From positions 806,001 to 870,000 of the forward strand of contig BCIK01000012.1 of assembly GCA_039545295.1 (NCBI GenBank): DNA of 64,000 nt. The letters run 5' to 3'. Shown in pieces: positions 22,773 through 35,281 of this stretch (its first letter is position 1; each line of letters begins with the position of its first letter). The position numbers and the translations under genes are program-made. The DNA is from Udeniomyces pyricola. Lineage: Eukaryota; Basidiomycota; Tremellomycetes; Cystofilobasidiales; Mrakiaceae. Below the pieces are notes generated by a model. That model had not been told where the DNA came from and did no database searches. It worked only from the letters and a program-made list of their open reading frames with translations.

Positions 22773-24256
22773 ACGTAGAGAAAGGGACTGGGATCACGTT
22801 GAAGACTTTAATGCGGTTGCAGTCAAGATCAATTTTCCTTCCCTCTTTCGTTCTGCCAGTTCACTTTGGCTTTTACACCTCGGATTCCTATCTCCTGTCT
22901 TCTTCTTCTTCTTTTTTTTTTCGCATGCCCGCGCGCACGACATTCATTGACGTTTCCATATGTTACACCCATCTATCTACGTCTACATCTACCCTGACCC
23001 GCCCGGCCATCGTCTACACTCACACCCATATCCATCTCTTTCATCCATCGCCCTCTCTCACCCGTTCCTCCCATCCATGACGCTTCGACTCGCGCCTCCA
23101 TGATCCATCATCATTGTTGTTGTTGCTGTCGTCGTTGTTGTGTGTGTGTGTGTGTTTTCCTCCCCGGTGGTCCCAAGTCGATCTTTCCCTTCCTTTCCTT
23201 TTCAAATCTCTCGATCGCCGTCACCTTCATTCCCCCTTCCAATCGATCTCTTCTTTCTTTGCCCTCTTGATCACCCATTTCTCAATGGTTTACTCTCGCT
23301 ATGTATGTCTTCCTTGTTTTCCTCTGTATAATCACTATGTAATTTTATTTTATTTTTCGACACGCCGATTCGAGATGCGTCGAAGTTTTGGTTGGTTGAC
23401 TTCCGTTCATGTACACTCCGATGCCGAATCACTTGCCTCATAAAGGACACATATCATATCGTGCACGCAATATCGTCCCAACGCACGTATAACGTAGTCA
23501 AACTGGCCAATCCGGCAGGGCGTGGCTTCGATTGGATAACGGCGAAAGTCCAGGCCATATTGAATGCGTGCATCATCCGGACTATATCGTCATGCGGTAG
23601 AAGAAAAAAGAAAAAGAAAAAAGAAGAAAAAAAATAGAGTAAAGTAAAGACTTTGAAAGATCGAGCGAAACACGTACGATGGGAGGAAAAGGAGGTTGAA
23701 GTGATGATGGTATGGGTGTGGGCTTGTGGGGTAGGATGATTCTAGAGGCCGGTGGTACGTTAGACAAAGCAAAGGAAGGGGGAAGTTAAGGAGGAGGCGG
23801 GAGCGACAGCCGACGGTCGAGGGAGGAGAGAAACAATCAGATAGATGGTGATATGGGATAGGAAGGTGTATGCTAAGGGAAATCTAAGGGATGAAGTGAA
23901 CATGGACGAAAGGATAGATAGATGAGAAAGAGACCTCTGGAAGAGACAGTAGAAACGGAGCTGATAGAGTCAGAGAAGTAAGAAAGAGTAGGCTGGCAAG
24001 CCAGGAAGAAACTGAAACAAAGGGGGAGAAGAAGGGCGAAGGGGGGGGGGGGGAGGGAAGGTAAAGATCGATGGTGATGGGGGGACAGCATTCGATTCGA
24101 GCGCCAAGGGCATTGGTTGAATGTAACGAGACAAAACCAGATAAGAGGAACACGAAGCGGAAAAAAAGGAGGGCAAGAAAGAAAAACATCCTCAACTCCG
24201 GGTCATGGTCTCTCCCCTTCCAACCCCCTTTGTCGCCTTCTACCCCTTCACGCTAC
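22773..24256. other. 1.5 kb without a supported gene (convergent 3' ends)
   Basis: This long spacer lies between two convergent stop codons. It has pyrimidine-rich tracts, GTT then GT repeats at about 23114-23155, A-rich runs at 23604-23636, and a G run at about 24042-24053. ORFs on either strand are repeats of F, S, P or L from those tracts and show no family content. It could include long 3' untranslated regions or a non-coding transcript; nothing in the sequence decides this. Confidence 0.4.
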
Positions 24257-27200
24257 TCACTCCCGCAACCTAGTCGTCCCCTCAAAACGGTGCTCCCACA
24301 CTGATCCACCGAGTGTGACGTCCGGCGCAAAAAGGTCGTTGGCTTCGGACGGGGGATCATGAGAGTGAGGGTCGTTCTCAATTCCTGTCCTTGTCGACAT
24401 CTCCCTGTACGCACCACCATCACTCGAAGCTCCTCCTCCGCTTTTACCAGTCAACCTCGACTTGGCCATACCGGTGTTCCAAGCGTCTCTCCATTTCGAC
24501 ATGACGGCGTCTCGATCGAATCCGTCGTCATCGATCAAACGACGGTTCATCTCGGGCTCCCCATTCAGGTTCGCCATCCGTCTCTCGACCTCAGCTTCAC
24601 GATCGGCCGATCGACCATCTCCCTTGACCACATTCTCCCGCTTCAGCCGAGCCTCCAGCCCTTCCAGCCGGACCAAGAGCCGCAACCAGTAACTCGCCCG
24701 CCCAGCCCAGTGCGGTCGTCCGACAGGCCCGGCAAGCGAAGCCTCCTTGAGAAGCGTCCAATCGGTGGGTGTGAGCAGACTGGGCGTGCATCCGAACGCG
24801 GTTGGGTTCGTGGACCACCGGTGATGATAGATCGTGCAAATCGCATCGAGCTCGAGCCACTTCGATTGGTACTGATCCTGAAAGGCGGCGACCTGTCGAT
24901 GCTTGGGCCTGGTATTGCGGAGGAATAGGAACGTGTAGAGGACGATGAGGGGGTCGGTGTAGTGAATGCGAGCCGAGACTTCAAGCTGACGAAGGAGTCT
25001 TTCCGGGTATGGTGATTGAACGAAAGATCTCGTGGTGGTTTCGTGAGCGAGATTGGCCACTCGTTTACGGTGGTAAGCAAGGTCGGAGATGATGGGTGTA
25101 AAAACCTCGTAGAGCTTAGAGGAATCGATCGCATCGAGCGTCGCGAGAATCCAGGCGCTCTCGTCCTGATCTACCTTGAAACCCGAGACCTCCCAATGGA
25201 GGCTATCCCGACGGTCCCAGAGGTCTTCGATTGTCTTTGTGAGGGTGAGTTTATCGTCAAGAGCGTGTCTCGCTTCGAGAAGAAGGACTTGGCCGATCGG
25301 ATCGTTGGCAAAGATGCGGCAGAACAGGGGAGTGAACCAATCGATAGCGGCACGACCAGGCCCGGGCATGATGGCAACGGAGAGGTTTGATCGACGGGGC
25401 TTGGACTGTATCGAGTGAACGAGAGAATGATAAACGGCTCGAAGGTAATCAGGCGGAGGGGAGGTGCTAGGATGGATGCCGTAAAAGTCAGAGTCGGAGA
25501 AGAGGATTGAGCTGAGATAGGCACAATCGAGGTCGACGGATCGATCTGTGAGACAGTCATTGAAAGGTCAAGGGGACGGAAGAAGAAGAAAGAAAATCAA
25601 AACATTCAAGAGTGAAAAAAGAGAGGGAAGGAATCAGACTGAGTCGCAAAGAACTAAACCCCCATTGCCTTGTACAGACGGCAGGGCAAGAGAAAGCGAA
25701 TCGACACATACAAGCAAAGGTCTCCGCAATCTCGTTTGAATTTCCCCCCCAGAAGAACCCTGGGTCCAATCGATGCATCGTACCCACCGCTGCCAGTACC
25801 CATCTCAACTCCCACGCATCGTTCGCCAAAAGAATCAACTCTCGGACCGTCTCCCACGTCTGCTGCCTGGTATCGAGCTTGAACGCCGTGAGCCGGGCCG
25901 CGAACTCGGGTGAGGATGGAGGCGTCCACGGTTCGACATGGGCTATCGGTTGGTTATCCGTCCCATTCTCTCTAGCGAGCGCGGCTTCGGTTTCAGCGAG
26001 GACGACGGTCGAGGGCACAAAAGCGTGTTGAGGTTCGAAGCTATCAAGGCGCAAGTCCTGAGGATGCGTTTGGTGCTCGTGAACAAGCTCTTCAGACGCC
26101 GAGCCAATCAAGCCGAAATCGAGATCGAGCTCCGCCCTCGCCTTCGCCTCGTCGAGAGATGCGGTCGGGTCATTGATGGGAAGAGCTTCAAGAGGAAGAA
26201 GTGTACGAAGGTAGCGTTGACTCGGCGGGAGCATCGCATAACGCTCTGGGTCAGGAGGAATCAAGTAGCCTCGCAGGAGGAGTGGAGCAACGTTGGGACC
26301 CTCAGTCGGGTCTGCCCGGGCCTGCGTGAGAGCGTGCTTGCGCAAAGAGCCAAGATCGGGGATCTTTTCGAGATGGTATTGGGCGGGGAAATGGTCGATG
26401 GCAAACGTTTCGCTCGGAGGAAGCTCGCGGCCTCGTCCAGAGAGAAGGGTTGAAAGCGTGAGGGAATCGGGTTGACCTTCAAAGAGATCGAAGGGAACAG
26501 GTGATGGGACAGGCTTTGGGGATAGAACGGACACCTCAACCTCGGTACCGGTGGATGATTCAAGGGGTCTATGTGAGATGAAAGGGATGTTGGATGGTGA
26601 AGTCCCTTCTGGATGAGTTGTGGGCGTGGCCGACGTGAGTGAAGTTACCTGAAGCTTAGGTGAAGGTTCAGATTTTGAGCTCAGGAGTAGACGACGTCTC
26701 GAGACAGCCCTTGAACGGGGTTTGGATGCAGGAGGAGGAGGAAGACGAGCAACGTCGACGGGAGAAATTTGCGACGATGATGGAGTGGAGGAGGGAGGAG
26801 CCGTAGTGGGTGACAGTGGTGGTGGTGGGATACCAGACTTGTGCGATGCAATAGAAGAAGGAATGTTTGTTTTTGACTGCTTCGCAGTGGGTGCTGGCAA
26901 AGGATTCTTGTTAGTCAAAACCAGCCGAGCACGTGGCGAGGAGGGAGATATGACTCGTTCCGATTCAGGAGGAGAAGGGGGAGAGATAGCAACCGATGTA
27001 GTCGATGGTGCGGCGGGTGCTGGTGAAGATTCCGCTTCAGTTAAAATCAACCGAGCACGTGGCGAGGAGGGAGATATGACTCGTTTCGATTTGGATTTAG
27101 GAGGAGAAGGGGGAGGGACAGCAACCGATGTGGTCGATGGTGTAGCGGATGCTGGCGAAAGGACCTTAGTGGTCAAAATCGACCGAGCACGCCGCGGGGG

Positions 27201-28336
27201 GCGAGAGATGATTCGTTTCGATTCAGGGGGAGGAGGAAGAGGAGTAGCAACCAATGTAATCGATGGTGCGGCAGGTGCTGGTGAAGGTCTCTCGTCAGTC
27301 AAAATTAACCGAGCGCGTGGCGAGGGAGGAGAGATGATTCGTTTCGATTCAGGAGGAGAAGGAGGAGGGATAGCAACCGATGTAGTCGATGGTGAGTTAG
27401 GGGGAGTCAAAGAATTCGATACCAGTCGTCGCTCGTCGCCGAGAGGAACCCTGACGTCCGTACGCCCTGATATTGGTATATAGGGGGGAGGAACAGCTCG
27501 GCCTTTACCCTTGTTCTTCACGTCAATTACCGTTGAGTTGTCGGGTTTCATGTCGGACGCGTCGATCGCGATCGCGAGGTGATCACCATGCTGCTGCTGC
27601 GTCGGCGGGCCCGAAGGCAGGGGCGACAAAATCGAGCGAGGTACGGCGGGAGGAAACGCGAGAGTTTGAGGGAAGGAAACATCCGGCTTCGTCAGGTATG
27701 GAGAGAGATGTGTGTTGGAAGAGGAAGCATCGGTAGACGAAGACCCCTGGCGAATACGGGATGGTGGAAGGCGGAGAGGGGTCGAGGCAGGGATGGCGTG
27801 TCGAGCAGGTTCTGGCGAATCAACGGTCGTCGATTCCACTTTGCCCGGATTCGAGGCGTAACGAGAGGCGGAAGAAGAAATCGACCGAGTGTTTGACTCG
27901 CATTGACGAGCTGAATTTGGATAAGCATACCAAGGCGGGGAACAGCGTAGTAAGTACATCAATGAGCATGCGAGGACGGCCGATTGACTTTTTCGATCGG
28001 TGGATCGGCGTGAGGAAGCTCGAGGCGTAAGGCGCGGATATCGTAAGAGACGTACAAGAATTTGTCGAGGTAGGTACACGGGAGCACGCGAGGGTGATTG
28101 AAGACGAGCGTCTGGTTGCTGTCTGGGTGACAAAGGAGGACGGAGGCATTTGTGGTGGGGGGAACAGCAGGCAGACTGAGGGAAGACGTCTTTGGTGGTG
28201 TTGAGGACAATGGAATTACGGTTGCTAGCCCAGGGGAGAGCAAGTGGACTCGAGACACCTTGGTCAGGGCTGTGCGATCGGCTGCACAAGGCGGTGCGCT
28301 CTCATCTGTCTGCTGTGCTATTGTGCTGTCGATCAT
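24257..28336 (-). CDS. Orphan protein with four 42-residue Pro/Ser repeats and a helical C-terminal half
   Basis: Three exons: 28336-27989, 27896-25712, 25545-24257; 1273 residues. I do not recognise the family. The N-terminal 110 residues look folded (NQTLVFNHPRVLP, DKFLYVSYDIRAL). A long disordered Pro/Ser region follows, with four units of about 42 residues on 26889-27395, each containing a version of PPESKRIIS and PRARLILT. From about residue 650 on the protein is rich in Leu, Trp, Arg and Asp and predicted by eye to be helical (WELRWVLAAVGTMHRL, DYLRAVYHSLVHSIQ, IDWFTPLFCRIFAND). The exon 2/3 junction is strong. The exon 1/2 junction uses a GAG acceptor and is weaker, so the first exon is tentative. 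An overlapping antisense ORF is a shadow of the repeats. Confidence 0.68.
26889..27395 (-). repeat. In-frame tandem repeat, about 126 bp x 4
   Basis: Four adjacent diverged copies of about 126 bases lie inside the orphan gene. On the + strand each copy carries a version of CAACCGATGTAGTCGATGG, then AACCGAGCACGTGGCGAGG, then ATGACTCGTTTCGATT. The length is a multiple of three and all copies stay open, so the repeat is translated. Confidence 0.85.
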
Positions 28337-28600
28337 GTGGTGCGTGATTACGCAGGATTAACGATAATATGTATGACACCATTGTCAACCTAGACGATCA
28401 AAGACAGTTCCATCATCTGCATCACCTTCAACCTGCAAGATGAATGAATGTATGCGCATGCCAATCCGTTCATCGATCGATTTGTACCCATTGGATATCC
28501 CAAACCGCCATCACCATTCCACAGCTACAGTCATATACAACATCCCTCATCTTGGCTTCCATTCATGCGATCCCGGTCCCCCTCTGCAGATACTAGCTAG

Positions 28601-29321
28601 CTAGCTTCCTCTGTACGTCGTGTAGCTATGCGGGCTCAGCAGCAACGGCACATGATAGTGTTCCGATGGCGCATCGTAGTTGAACAAGATCTAGCCAGCG
28701 ACAATCAGACATACCGGCGATAAGCCACATGGCACACTCCGTCAGCAAAGTGTTCAAACGTCCAGCTAGCTGGGTGGGACATTTATCAACAGCCCCTCCC
28801 TCCCCCCCAACGAAAATAAACACCATGCCGTCCCGCAGGACCCTGGGAAACCAATGACAGGCCTACTCACCTCGACTCGAGGATAGAATGTTTTGACATC
28901 TCTCGCAGCAAAGTAGGCCCCCGTCTCAAAAGTCATCTTGTAGATGCCCGTTGGAAGTGGGGCGGCCGACGGAGGGAGCAGCGAAGATGCCCGGCCATCG
29001 TTATCGGTCAGCCTGACCTCGAGAAGATCGAAGTGTGGTAAGCTGAACGGCTCGAGGTAGATTGTCTGGAGGAGAGACAAGTCTCTGCGAAAAAGCACTC
29101 GACATACCCCTGAGCGAGCGAAACAAAGATGCCATCCCCTGAGAGCTGTTCGAGATGGACGCGAACGGCAGCAGCTGGTTTGCCGATGGATGAGTCGAGG
29201 ACTAAGCAAAGGAAGTAAAGAGTCTTTCTCAGCAGGAGTCGATAGCTGAGACTGGTAGAGTGAACTCTATGGTGGGATAGAAGGGGCGCGAACCGTGGCA
29301 AGTGATGGGTGATTTGGCCAT
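28601..29321 (-). CDS. 5-hydroxyisourate hydrolase (transthyretin-like)
   Basis: Four exons: 29321-29294, 29201-29108, 29012-28871, 28690-28601; 117 residues, the normal length. It hydrolyses 5-hydroxyisourate, the step after urate oxidase in purine breakdown. The sequence opens ITCHVLDSSIGKPA, has the middle block LTDNDGR, and ends with HYHVPLLLSPHSYTTYRGS, the C-terminal signature that separates the hydrolase from transthyretin. Catalytic His residues are expected in the TCHVLD and YHVP blocks. The end RGS gives no peroxisomal PTS1 signal, so a cytosolic location is inferred. The stop TAG is the edge of a CTAG repeat (28592-28604). The neighbouring oxidoreductase gene is divergent. Confidence 0.93.
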
Positions 29322-29769
29322 GGTGGTGATGGTTCTGATTGATCTTGACGGAGGAGACTCGGAACGGACTCGACCGACGTGATCAGTTAGTCCGCGCCGT
29401 TACAAGTTGGGTGTGAGATCAGACGTTACACGTTACACCGTGTGTGACGAAGAAGAACAGAGGCCGGGCGCTCGCGTAAGTGGCTACATTGGAATATAAT
29501 TCCATGCTATTGCCGGCTCATACGGAAGTACGGTGAATGATTGGGTGCTGACCGAAAGATTCCATGAGTGGAGGCCGGCGACGTGCTTACATATCTCGAT
29601 GCTTAGCTGACGAATCCATCAGGTCATACATGTATATTACGCGTACTCCTGAAGGAGTATCACCTCTCCATTTCATTCACTCCAGCCTCATTCAGGAATA
29701 TAATCATTGACCATACCATCCGTCAGCCCACCCAACACGACCCCTACACAAACTCCACCTTACACTACC
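29322..29769. promoter_or_regulatory. Divergent promoter, hydroxyisourate hydrolase / flavin oxidoreductase
   Basis: These 448 bases serve both genes. No TATA box stands out. Short repeats such as CGTTACA near 29398-29440 are present. No coding content is seen. Confidence 0.35.
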
Positions 29770-31926
29770 ATGTCCGCTCCAATTCTCGGCTCGCCCTACA
29801 CCTTTGCCCGATCCGGCAAGACCGCCCCCAACCGGACGCTCAAATCCGCCATGACCGAGCGCTTGTGCCACTACGACCAAGATGACCATTCCCAACGAGG
29901 CAAGCCAACCGAGGCCTACGTTCGACTGTACGAGGAATGGGCTCGGGGTGAGATTGGTGTGTGCGTTCTGGTGAGTGCCCTGAATGATCAGTCGATGGAC
30001 CCATTGTCCTCTAAGAGATCGTGTATGAGCCTCCAGTCTACTACGCAGGTTCGCCCGCTGGCTATAGAAGTTCACTTCCCAGTCCCTTTCTTGCCTTTTT
30101 TTTTTCTTTTTTCTTTTCTTCTTTTTCTCGTCTCATCTCCTTGTTACAGGGCAACATCCCCGTCGACAGGACTCAACTCGAAGCCAAGGGCAACCCCGTC
30201 ATCGACAAGCGATCTGCTTCTGCCTGGGATCCTGTCGAGGCCTTCAAGCCCGTCATCGCTGCCACCAAAGCGCACGGTAGTCTCTGCGTCGGCCAGGTAC
30301 GTCATCATGCTGCCGCTCAAGCTCTCTCGTCCTCGCACGCGTGGGCCTCTTACTAACAATGTTCATCTCGATCTCCCTCCTCTTTTTCTTCCTTGCTGTT
30401 TGTCTTGGATTGCCATGAAATCTAGTTGACCCATGGAGGAAGGCAAACTAGCGAGGACATCAACCCACACCCTGTGTCGTCCGGCGACTTGCAGTGCCCT
30501 CCGATGATGGGCATGACGTTTGCCAAGCCCCGTCCCATGACTATCGAGGAGATCAATGTCAGTATATAGAGAAAAGAAGAGTCGTACGGGAAAGTCATCT
30601 CGGTTTTGGCTCGGTATGCTTAACCTTTGGTGTTTCTCTTGCATGGCAGGACTTGATCGATTCGTTCGCTTACGCCTCAAAAGTCCTGTACGATGCCGGA
30701 GCTGACGGAGCTCAGCTTCATGGTGCTGTAAGTCCTTTCACACCATTGACTCTACTGACATAATGCGACACTGTCACGGTCATCTCAATCTGACATGTCG
30801 ACCTGATTTGTTCCTTCAATGATTGGTTTACGTTTGGCGTCTTTAGCACGGATACCTCTTGGTGTGTATGCAACTTCCCATGTTTAGCATTACATATATC
30901 CACAGCCATCAATCTTCCTCGTTTCTCACGCTTTGTCTTCTTTTGCGCACTTGCTTCATTCGTCACAGTCCCAATTCCTCTCTGCTCGAACCAACAAGCG
31001 AACCGACAGATACGGTGGCTCCTTTGAGAACCGTTCTCGAATCGTCTTTGAGATCCTCGACGCGATCAAGGCTCGTGTCCCCGAGTCGTTCCTCCTCTCG
31101 ATGAAACTCAACTCAGCTGACTTTAGCGAGGGAGGTATGACGTCTGACGAGTCTGCCGAGCTCTGCGTCCGCTTGGAGAAGGCTGGCGTCGAGTTGATTG
31201 AGCTGTCGGGAGGAACGTACGAGAGTGGTGCATTCAAGCACATGAAGGAATCTACCATCAAGCGAGAAGCATACTTTGTGTAAGTAACCATCTCGGACTA
31301 ATCATCTATCAACTCTGATGCTTCTTGTACCTCTTTTCCTTAATGTACTCTGACCGACTGCCCTTTCGTCCTTGTCTGTAGTGAATTTGCCGACCGAATC
31401 CGACCAACGCTCTCGACTTCGGCCCTCTGTGTCACCGGTGGTTTCCGATCCAAGAAAGCCATGGAGGAGGCTCTTCAGGGAAAATCCTGCGATTGTAAGT
31501 CGACTCCATGGGTTTTTTTTCTGTTGCTTACCTTTGGGATTGTCTCCTCGTCATTTCTGACGTTGCCTTCTTTACATGCCTGCCTCTCCCTCCTCTTCCC
31601 CCACTCCTTCGAAACTTGATCATTCCCTCCTTCTTGCTCCAGTCGTCGGTCTCGCCCGTCCTTTGACCGCCGAGCCGCGTTTGACCAAGGAACTTATCGA
31701 CGGCGTCAAGACGGCCGCCAAGCCTAACAAGGTTCCCGATGCTGTTCAGACGGGTACGTCTATCGTCCAGATCGGCGCCATTGCTGAAGGCAAACCCATC
31801 CCGGACCTCGCGGACGAACAGATCGCCAAGGACACACTCGATGCGCTCATGGGCAAGAAGCCGGCGTCGAAGCCCGATCAGAACACGGCCAGCTACGAGA
31901 AGGGTGACGAGAAGGACAAGAACTAG
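29770..31926 (+). CDS. NADH:flavin oxidoreductase, old yellow enzyme family
   Basis: Eight exons: 29770-29970, 30150-30296, 30426-30557, 30650-30727, 30847-30861 (15 nt), 30969-31279, 31382-31494, 31643-31926; 426 residues in frame. It is an FMN-binding TIM-barrel enzyme that reduces activated double bonds with NAD(P)H; the natural substrate is unknown. Family blocks are clear: [61 protein letters not shown] and FVGLARPL. The 15-nt exon encodes HGYLL inside the conserved active-site block, which supports it. No iron-sulfur or second FAD domain follows the barrel, so this is the short form. The C-terminus is charged (DEKDKN). Confidence 0.93.
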
Positions 31927-32479
31927 AGTAGATTCGGAGGGGTCTTCCCCCGTTGATCCTTAGTCCGACCTAGTGGCTGGATGTTCCTTGTGTTATGTTT
32001 CCTTGTTTTCTTTCTTTCTTTTTCCTTGTCATATCTCTATAGATCGCCTCATTTCTTTTGTAGCATTTCGTGATTCGACGGTACTCAACATCGATAGATG
32101 GAATGGAACCCACCGTTATACATGCACATATCGCACTCGAAGAAGGAGCAACTCTGAAGCAAGCATGTATATCAAGGGTTTGATGGGATTTATTAATATT
32201 ATTCTTTCCTTTGTTCCATCGTAAAACGGTAAAATACCTCGATTTCAGATCCATTCATATGTTCACTGCACCAAGCCTTGATGCCGATTCACAACTGATT
32301 ACCTTGGTCGAAAACCTCGACAGCGGCCGGCGTTCGCAATTCACACGCATCCCTCTAATTTGCAACTACACTCACGTTTCTCAGAAGAAGAAGAAGAAAG
32401 AAAAAAGACACCATATTCCCCACAAGGGCCATGGGAGACCTAATCAACACCAAGGGGACTACTGGGTTTTCAAGTAAGA
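31927..32479. other. Convergent 3' regions, no gene seen
   Basis: Bases between the oxidoreductase stop and the orphan gene stop. The sequence is T-rich at first (CTTTCTTTCTTTTTCC near 32009) and A/G-rich near 32387-32408. No gene is supported. Confidence 0.5.
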
Positions 32480-34967
32480 TCATGGATCACCATTGTCCGA
32501 TATCTTGTTCCGACGTTCCTGCGCCCGTTGCGCCAGTTTCGCTCGATGGCGCTCATTAGTTTCGCGCCTGATCTGTTCCTTGTCTACTTTCGCTCTCGAT
32601 CGTTCCAGGTACTCCTCCCAAAACGTTGGGTCGACTCCCCGATTCGCCAACTCGGTCACGCACGTTTGGAGTCGGTCGAGGTCTTCTTCCCGGTCGAGCG
32701 GTCGAACGTCGACCCAATGCTGGCGGGACGCTTCCGATAAAGCCGGAAGACGATGTTCGAGTACGGTCTCGGCTTGGGAAGGTGTCGCGATGAGCCGGAT
32801 CAGGAGGACGAGCGAGGTGAGGTAGGGATCCGAGAGGACAGGCAGGTTTCGATTGAGGTGGGTTTGAAGGAAGGCGTGGAAAGCGTACGATGACGATGGA
32901 GAATAAATAGTTGAGGGAGACGAAGAGGACGTGGGCTTTGGGTTGGTGGGGGGATCTCGAGGAGAGAGGAGACGGGAGAGAGCATCTTGATCGTCGTCGG
33001 CGTCTAGATAGTTGACATCATCTCCCCCGCCGTCCTCTGTGGACTCTGACTCGGGGGATGGCAACAAGGGAGCAGAGGGATCGTACGAAGGAGGAGGTGG
33101 ATGCTCGCATATGAGCTCCAGGACCCGGTTGAATTGGGTTCGCCAGACGACGGGCGCAATCGCAGCCCAGTTCGGTTCAAGAGCGATCGTGTCAAACAGA
33201 GCGAGAATCTCGACGTCCGCCGCCGTCTCGTTGGGGAGGGAGAGCAGGGCATAGACTGTGTCCAACATCTCCCTTCGATAGTATAATGTCGAAAGATACT
33301 GGCGTCGTTCGATCTTTGGTGGTAGAAGCCCTCGCATGAGGCGATTGGGTGTGTTGACCTGGTAGGGGTCGTGACTGAAGTCGGGCCAGGCAACGATGGC
33401 TGGTTTGCTATGGAGGGTCATGCCGCCCTCCCATGACCATGCCCGATGTGATTGAGCCAAGAGTCGATTGCACAGGGCACGATAGTGATGAGAGGCTTGA
33501 CGACCATCGATGGTGTCGTGAAAACTTAACAGGTAGTACGCCCGAAGGGCCAAGGCAGCCAGGGCGGCATCGCCCGGTCGATGATGGGACAGGATGTGAT
33601 TGACGAGAAAGTGAATTTCGTCGAGCGACGGTGTTGGGAAATGGATCTGACCGGCCTCAGGGTTCCGATGAGGAAAAGAAGGAGATTGAGGAGACTCAAG
33701 GGAAGCTGTCAGGCAAGCGAGTGTCTCTCGCATGTAGGCGGTCGATGGATGACCAGGCAATCTGGAGTAAGTTTGAAAGGGAGTGAGCGAGCGAGGAATG
33801 GCCATAATGACTTCGGCGGCGAGGTCTGGACGTTGAAGTTGACATGCTTTATCTGTTGTGTAAGGAGTGGAGATTGACCAAGAGTGTTGAGAAAAGGAGG
33901 AAGTTGGAGGAAGGAAAATGGATGGGCAAAAGGGGGGAAACAAAGGTGTAAGAGCCAGAGAATGTCGATGGCAGCAGGCAATCAGGTCAGTTGCGATCTC
34001 CTGAGACGACAATGTGCTTGTGGATTATGTTGCCGGCGCTAGGCCAGGCAAGGAAAGAACAAAGAGCAATGACAATTAGCCAAGTCAGGTCTACTACGTA
34101 CGGGCGAAAGCTTGATAGGCATACGAATGTAATCGTTCCTCCCTGTTAGCCAACTCGCACAGCCCCTGAGCAATCAACTCTACGTCCTTGAGTTGGAGCG
34201 TAGAGTCCCACAAGTGTGGGAAACTGCATTTTTCCAGTCGCCGGCGATCTTGCTCGCTGTCGCCAAAGAGGTCGGGGCGAAAACGCAAGGGCTTGATGAA
34301 GTTGTGAACGGACATGGCCGTCTCAGCTTCGACAATTGGATCGAGGAACTTTGAACGTGTGGCGTGTATACCACCATCACTCTTCGTCTGGTCGACAACG
34401 AAAGGTTGTGAGGGTGATGATGGACGAGTCTTGAGCTCGGGACTGAAGACGTGACCGAGGACAACGAAGCGAATTTATAAGAGACACGATAGAATCAAGA
34501 AGGAGAGTAGAGGTAGGGACGGGAAAGAGGTATGAGTTGCCGTATCAGTTTGAACATGCTCGCAAATTGAACTAGCAGATTCAAGGGCTTGATGAGCGAA
34601 CATATGCCATCATGGGAGGAGTGAGAAGCGTATACCAGATGATACCGACTTACCGCTTGAACGATCGGATCAACCGGGATGATAGAGGGCAAGCCGAACG
34701 AGAGAAGGCTCGCGAGGACGACCCTGGCAGGAGGGTGGTTAGACGAAACGATGGCCGTATGAGCATCCGAATAGGAGGGACGATGGCCAAGCAGCTGGAC
34801 GCTGCGGTGAGGGCCATGTATGGAACAAGTGGGGGTTGGGTTGGGTTGATGGGACCGGAGATTGATGCTGAGGGGGGGTGCAGCCTGCACATAGAGAGAG
34901 CTGGAGCTGTAAGCCTTACTAGCTTGGCCTGACTGATGCACTCATGTGCATCATCGATCATCGTCAT
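32480..34967 (-). CDS. Orphan helical protein, unknown function
   Basis: The reliable part is exon 33846-32480, preceded in frame by an exon ending at 34102 that contains MSVHNFIKPLRFRPD. Upstream, open sequence extends as FLDPIVEAETAMSVHN, joined from an exon ending at a strong GTAAGT donor near 34650. The likely start is ATG 34967 (MTMIDDAHECISQ) with a very short first intron of about 35 bases; if that is wrong, the Met at 34315 is the fallback. I recognise no family. The main exon is Leu/Ala/Arg-rich and helical (LAALALRAYYLLSF, LAQSHRAWSWEGG, LPPKIERRQYLSTLYYRREM), has an acidic Ser-rich linker, and ends in a basic coiled-coil-like helix (KLAQRAQERRNK). No signal peptide or membrane span is visible. 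Confidence 0.6.
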
Positions 34968-35281
34968 CACAAACCCGTCACTTTCAGAATTAAGCTAGTC
35001 GTTTCCTCCCCGACTTCATTACATCATCCCATCAATTCACACTTTTCTTTCACTCTAACTCCTCACTCGATATTCCGAACCCGTCTCCCGTTCGTTCAAA
35101 GCCATTCACATTCATACAAACACATGCATCGGGCGAGGACGGTAAGGTTGAAAACGCCGGACCTCCACCGTCAGCGCTCGCCGTAACCTGGAACGGTACT
35201 AGCCGAGCCCAACAACAGAACGAACAAGACACGTTGAAGTCACACAACAGAAGAGAAACACAACACGATCTCGAATTTTGT
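34968..35281. other. Short intergenic region between tandem minus-strand genes
   Basis: It probably holds the promoter of the orphan gene and the 3' untranslated region of the dehydrogenase gene. It is C/A-rich, with no ORF of note. Confidence 0.4.

Noticed and set aside
23884..24195. Hydrophobic 103-codon minus-strand ORF that looks like membrane segments
   Set aside because: It comes from A/G-rich repeat sequence read in antisense, giving F, S, L and P runs; other frames are equally open.
26722..27483. 253-codon Gly/Asp-rich ORF on the + strand
   Set aside because: It is the exact antisense of the tandem repeat in the orphan minus-strand gene; its content is set by the repeat and it has no intron logic or family features.
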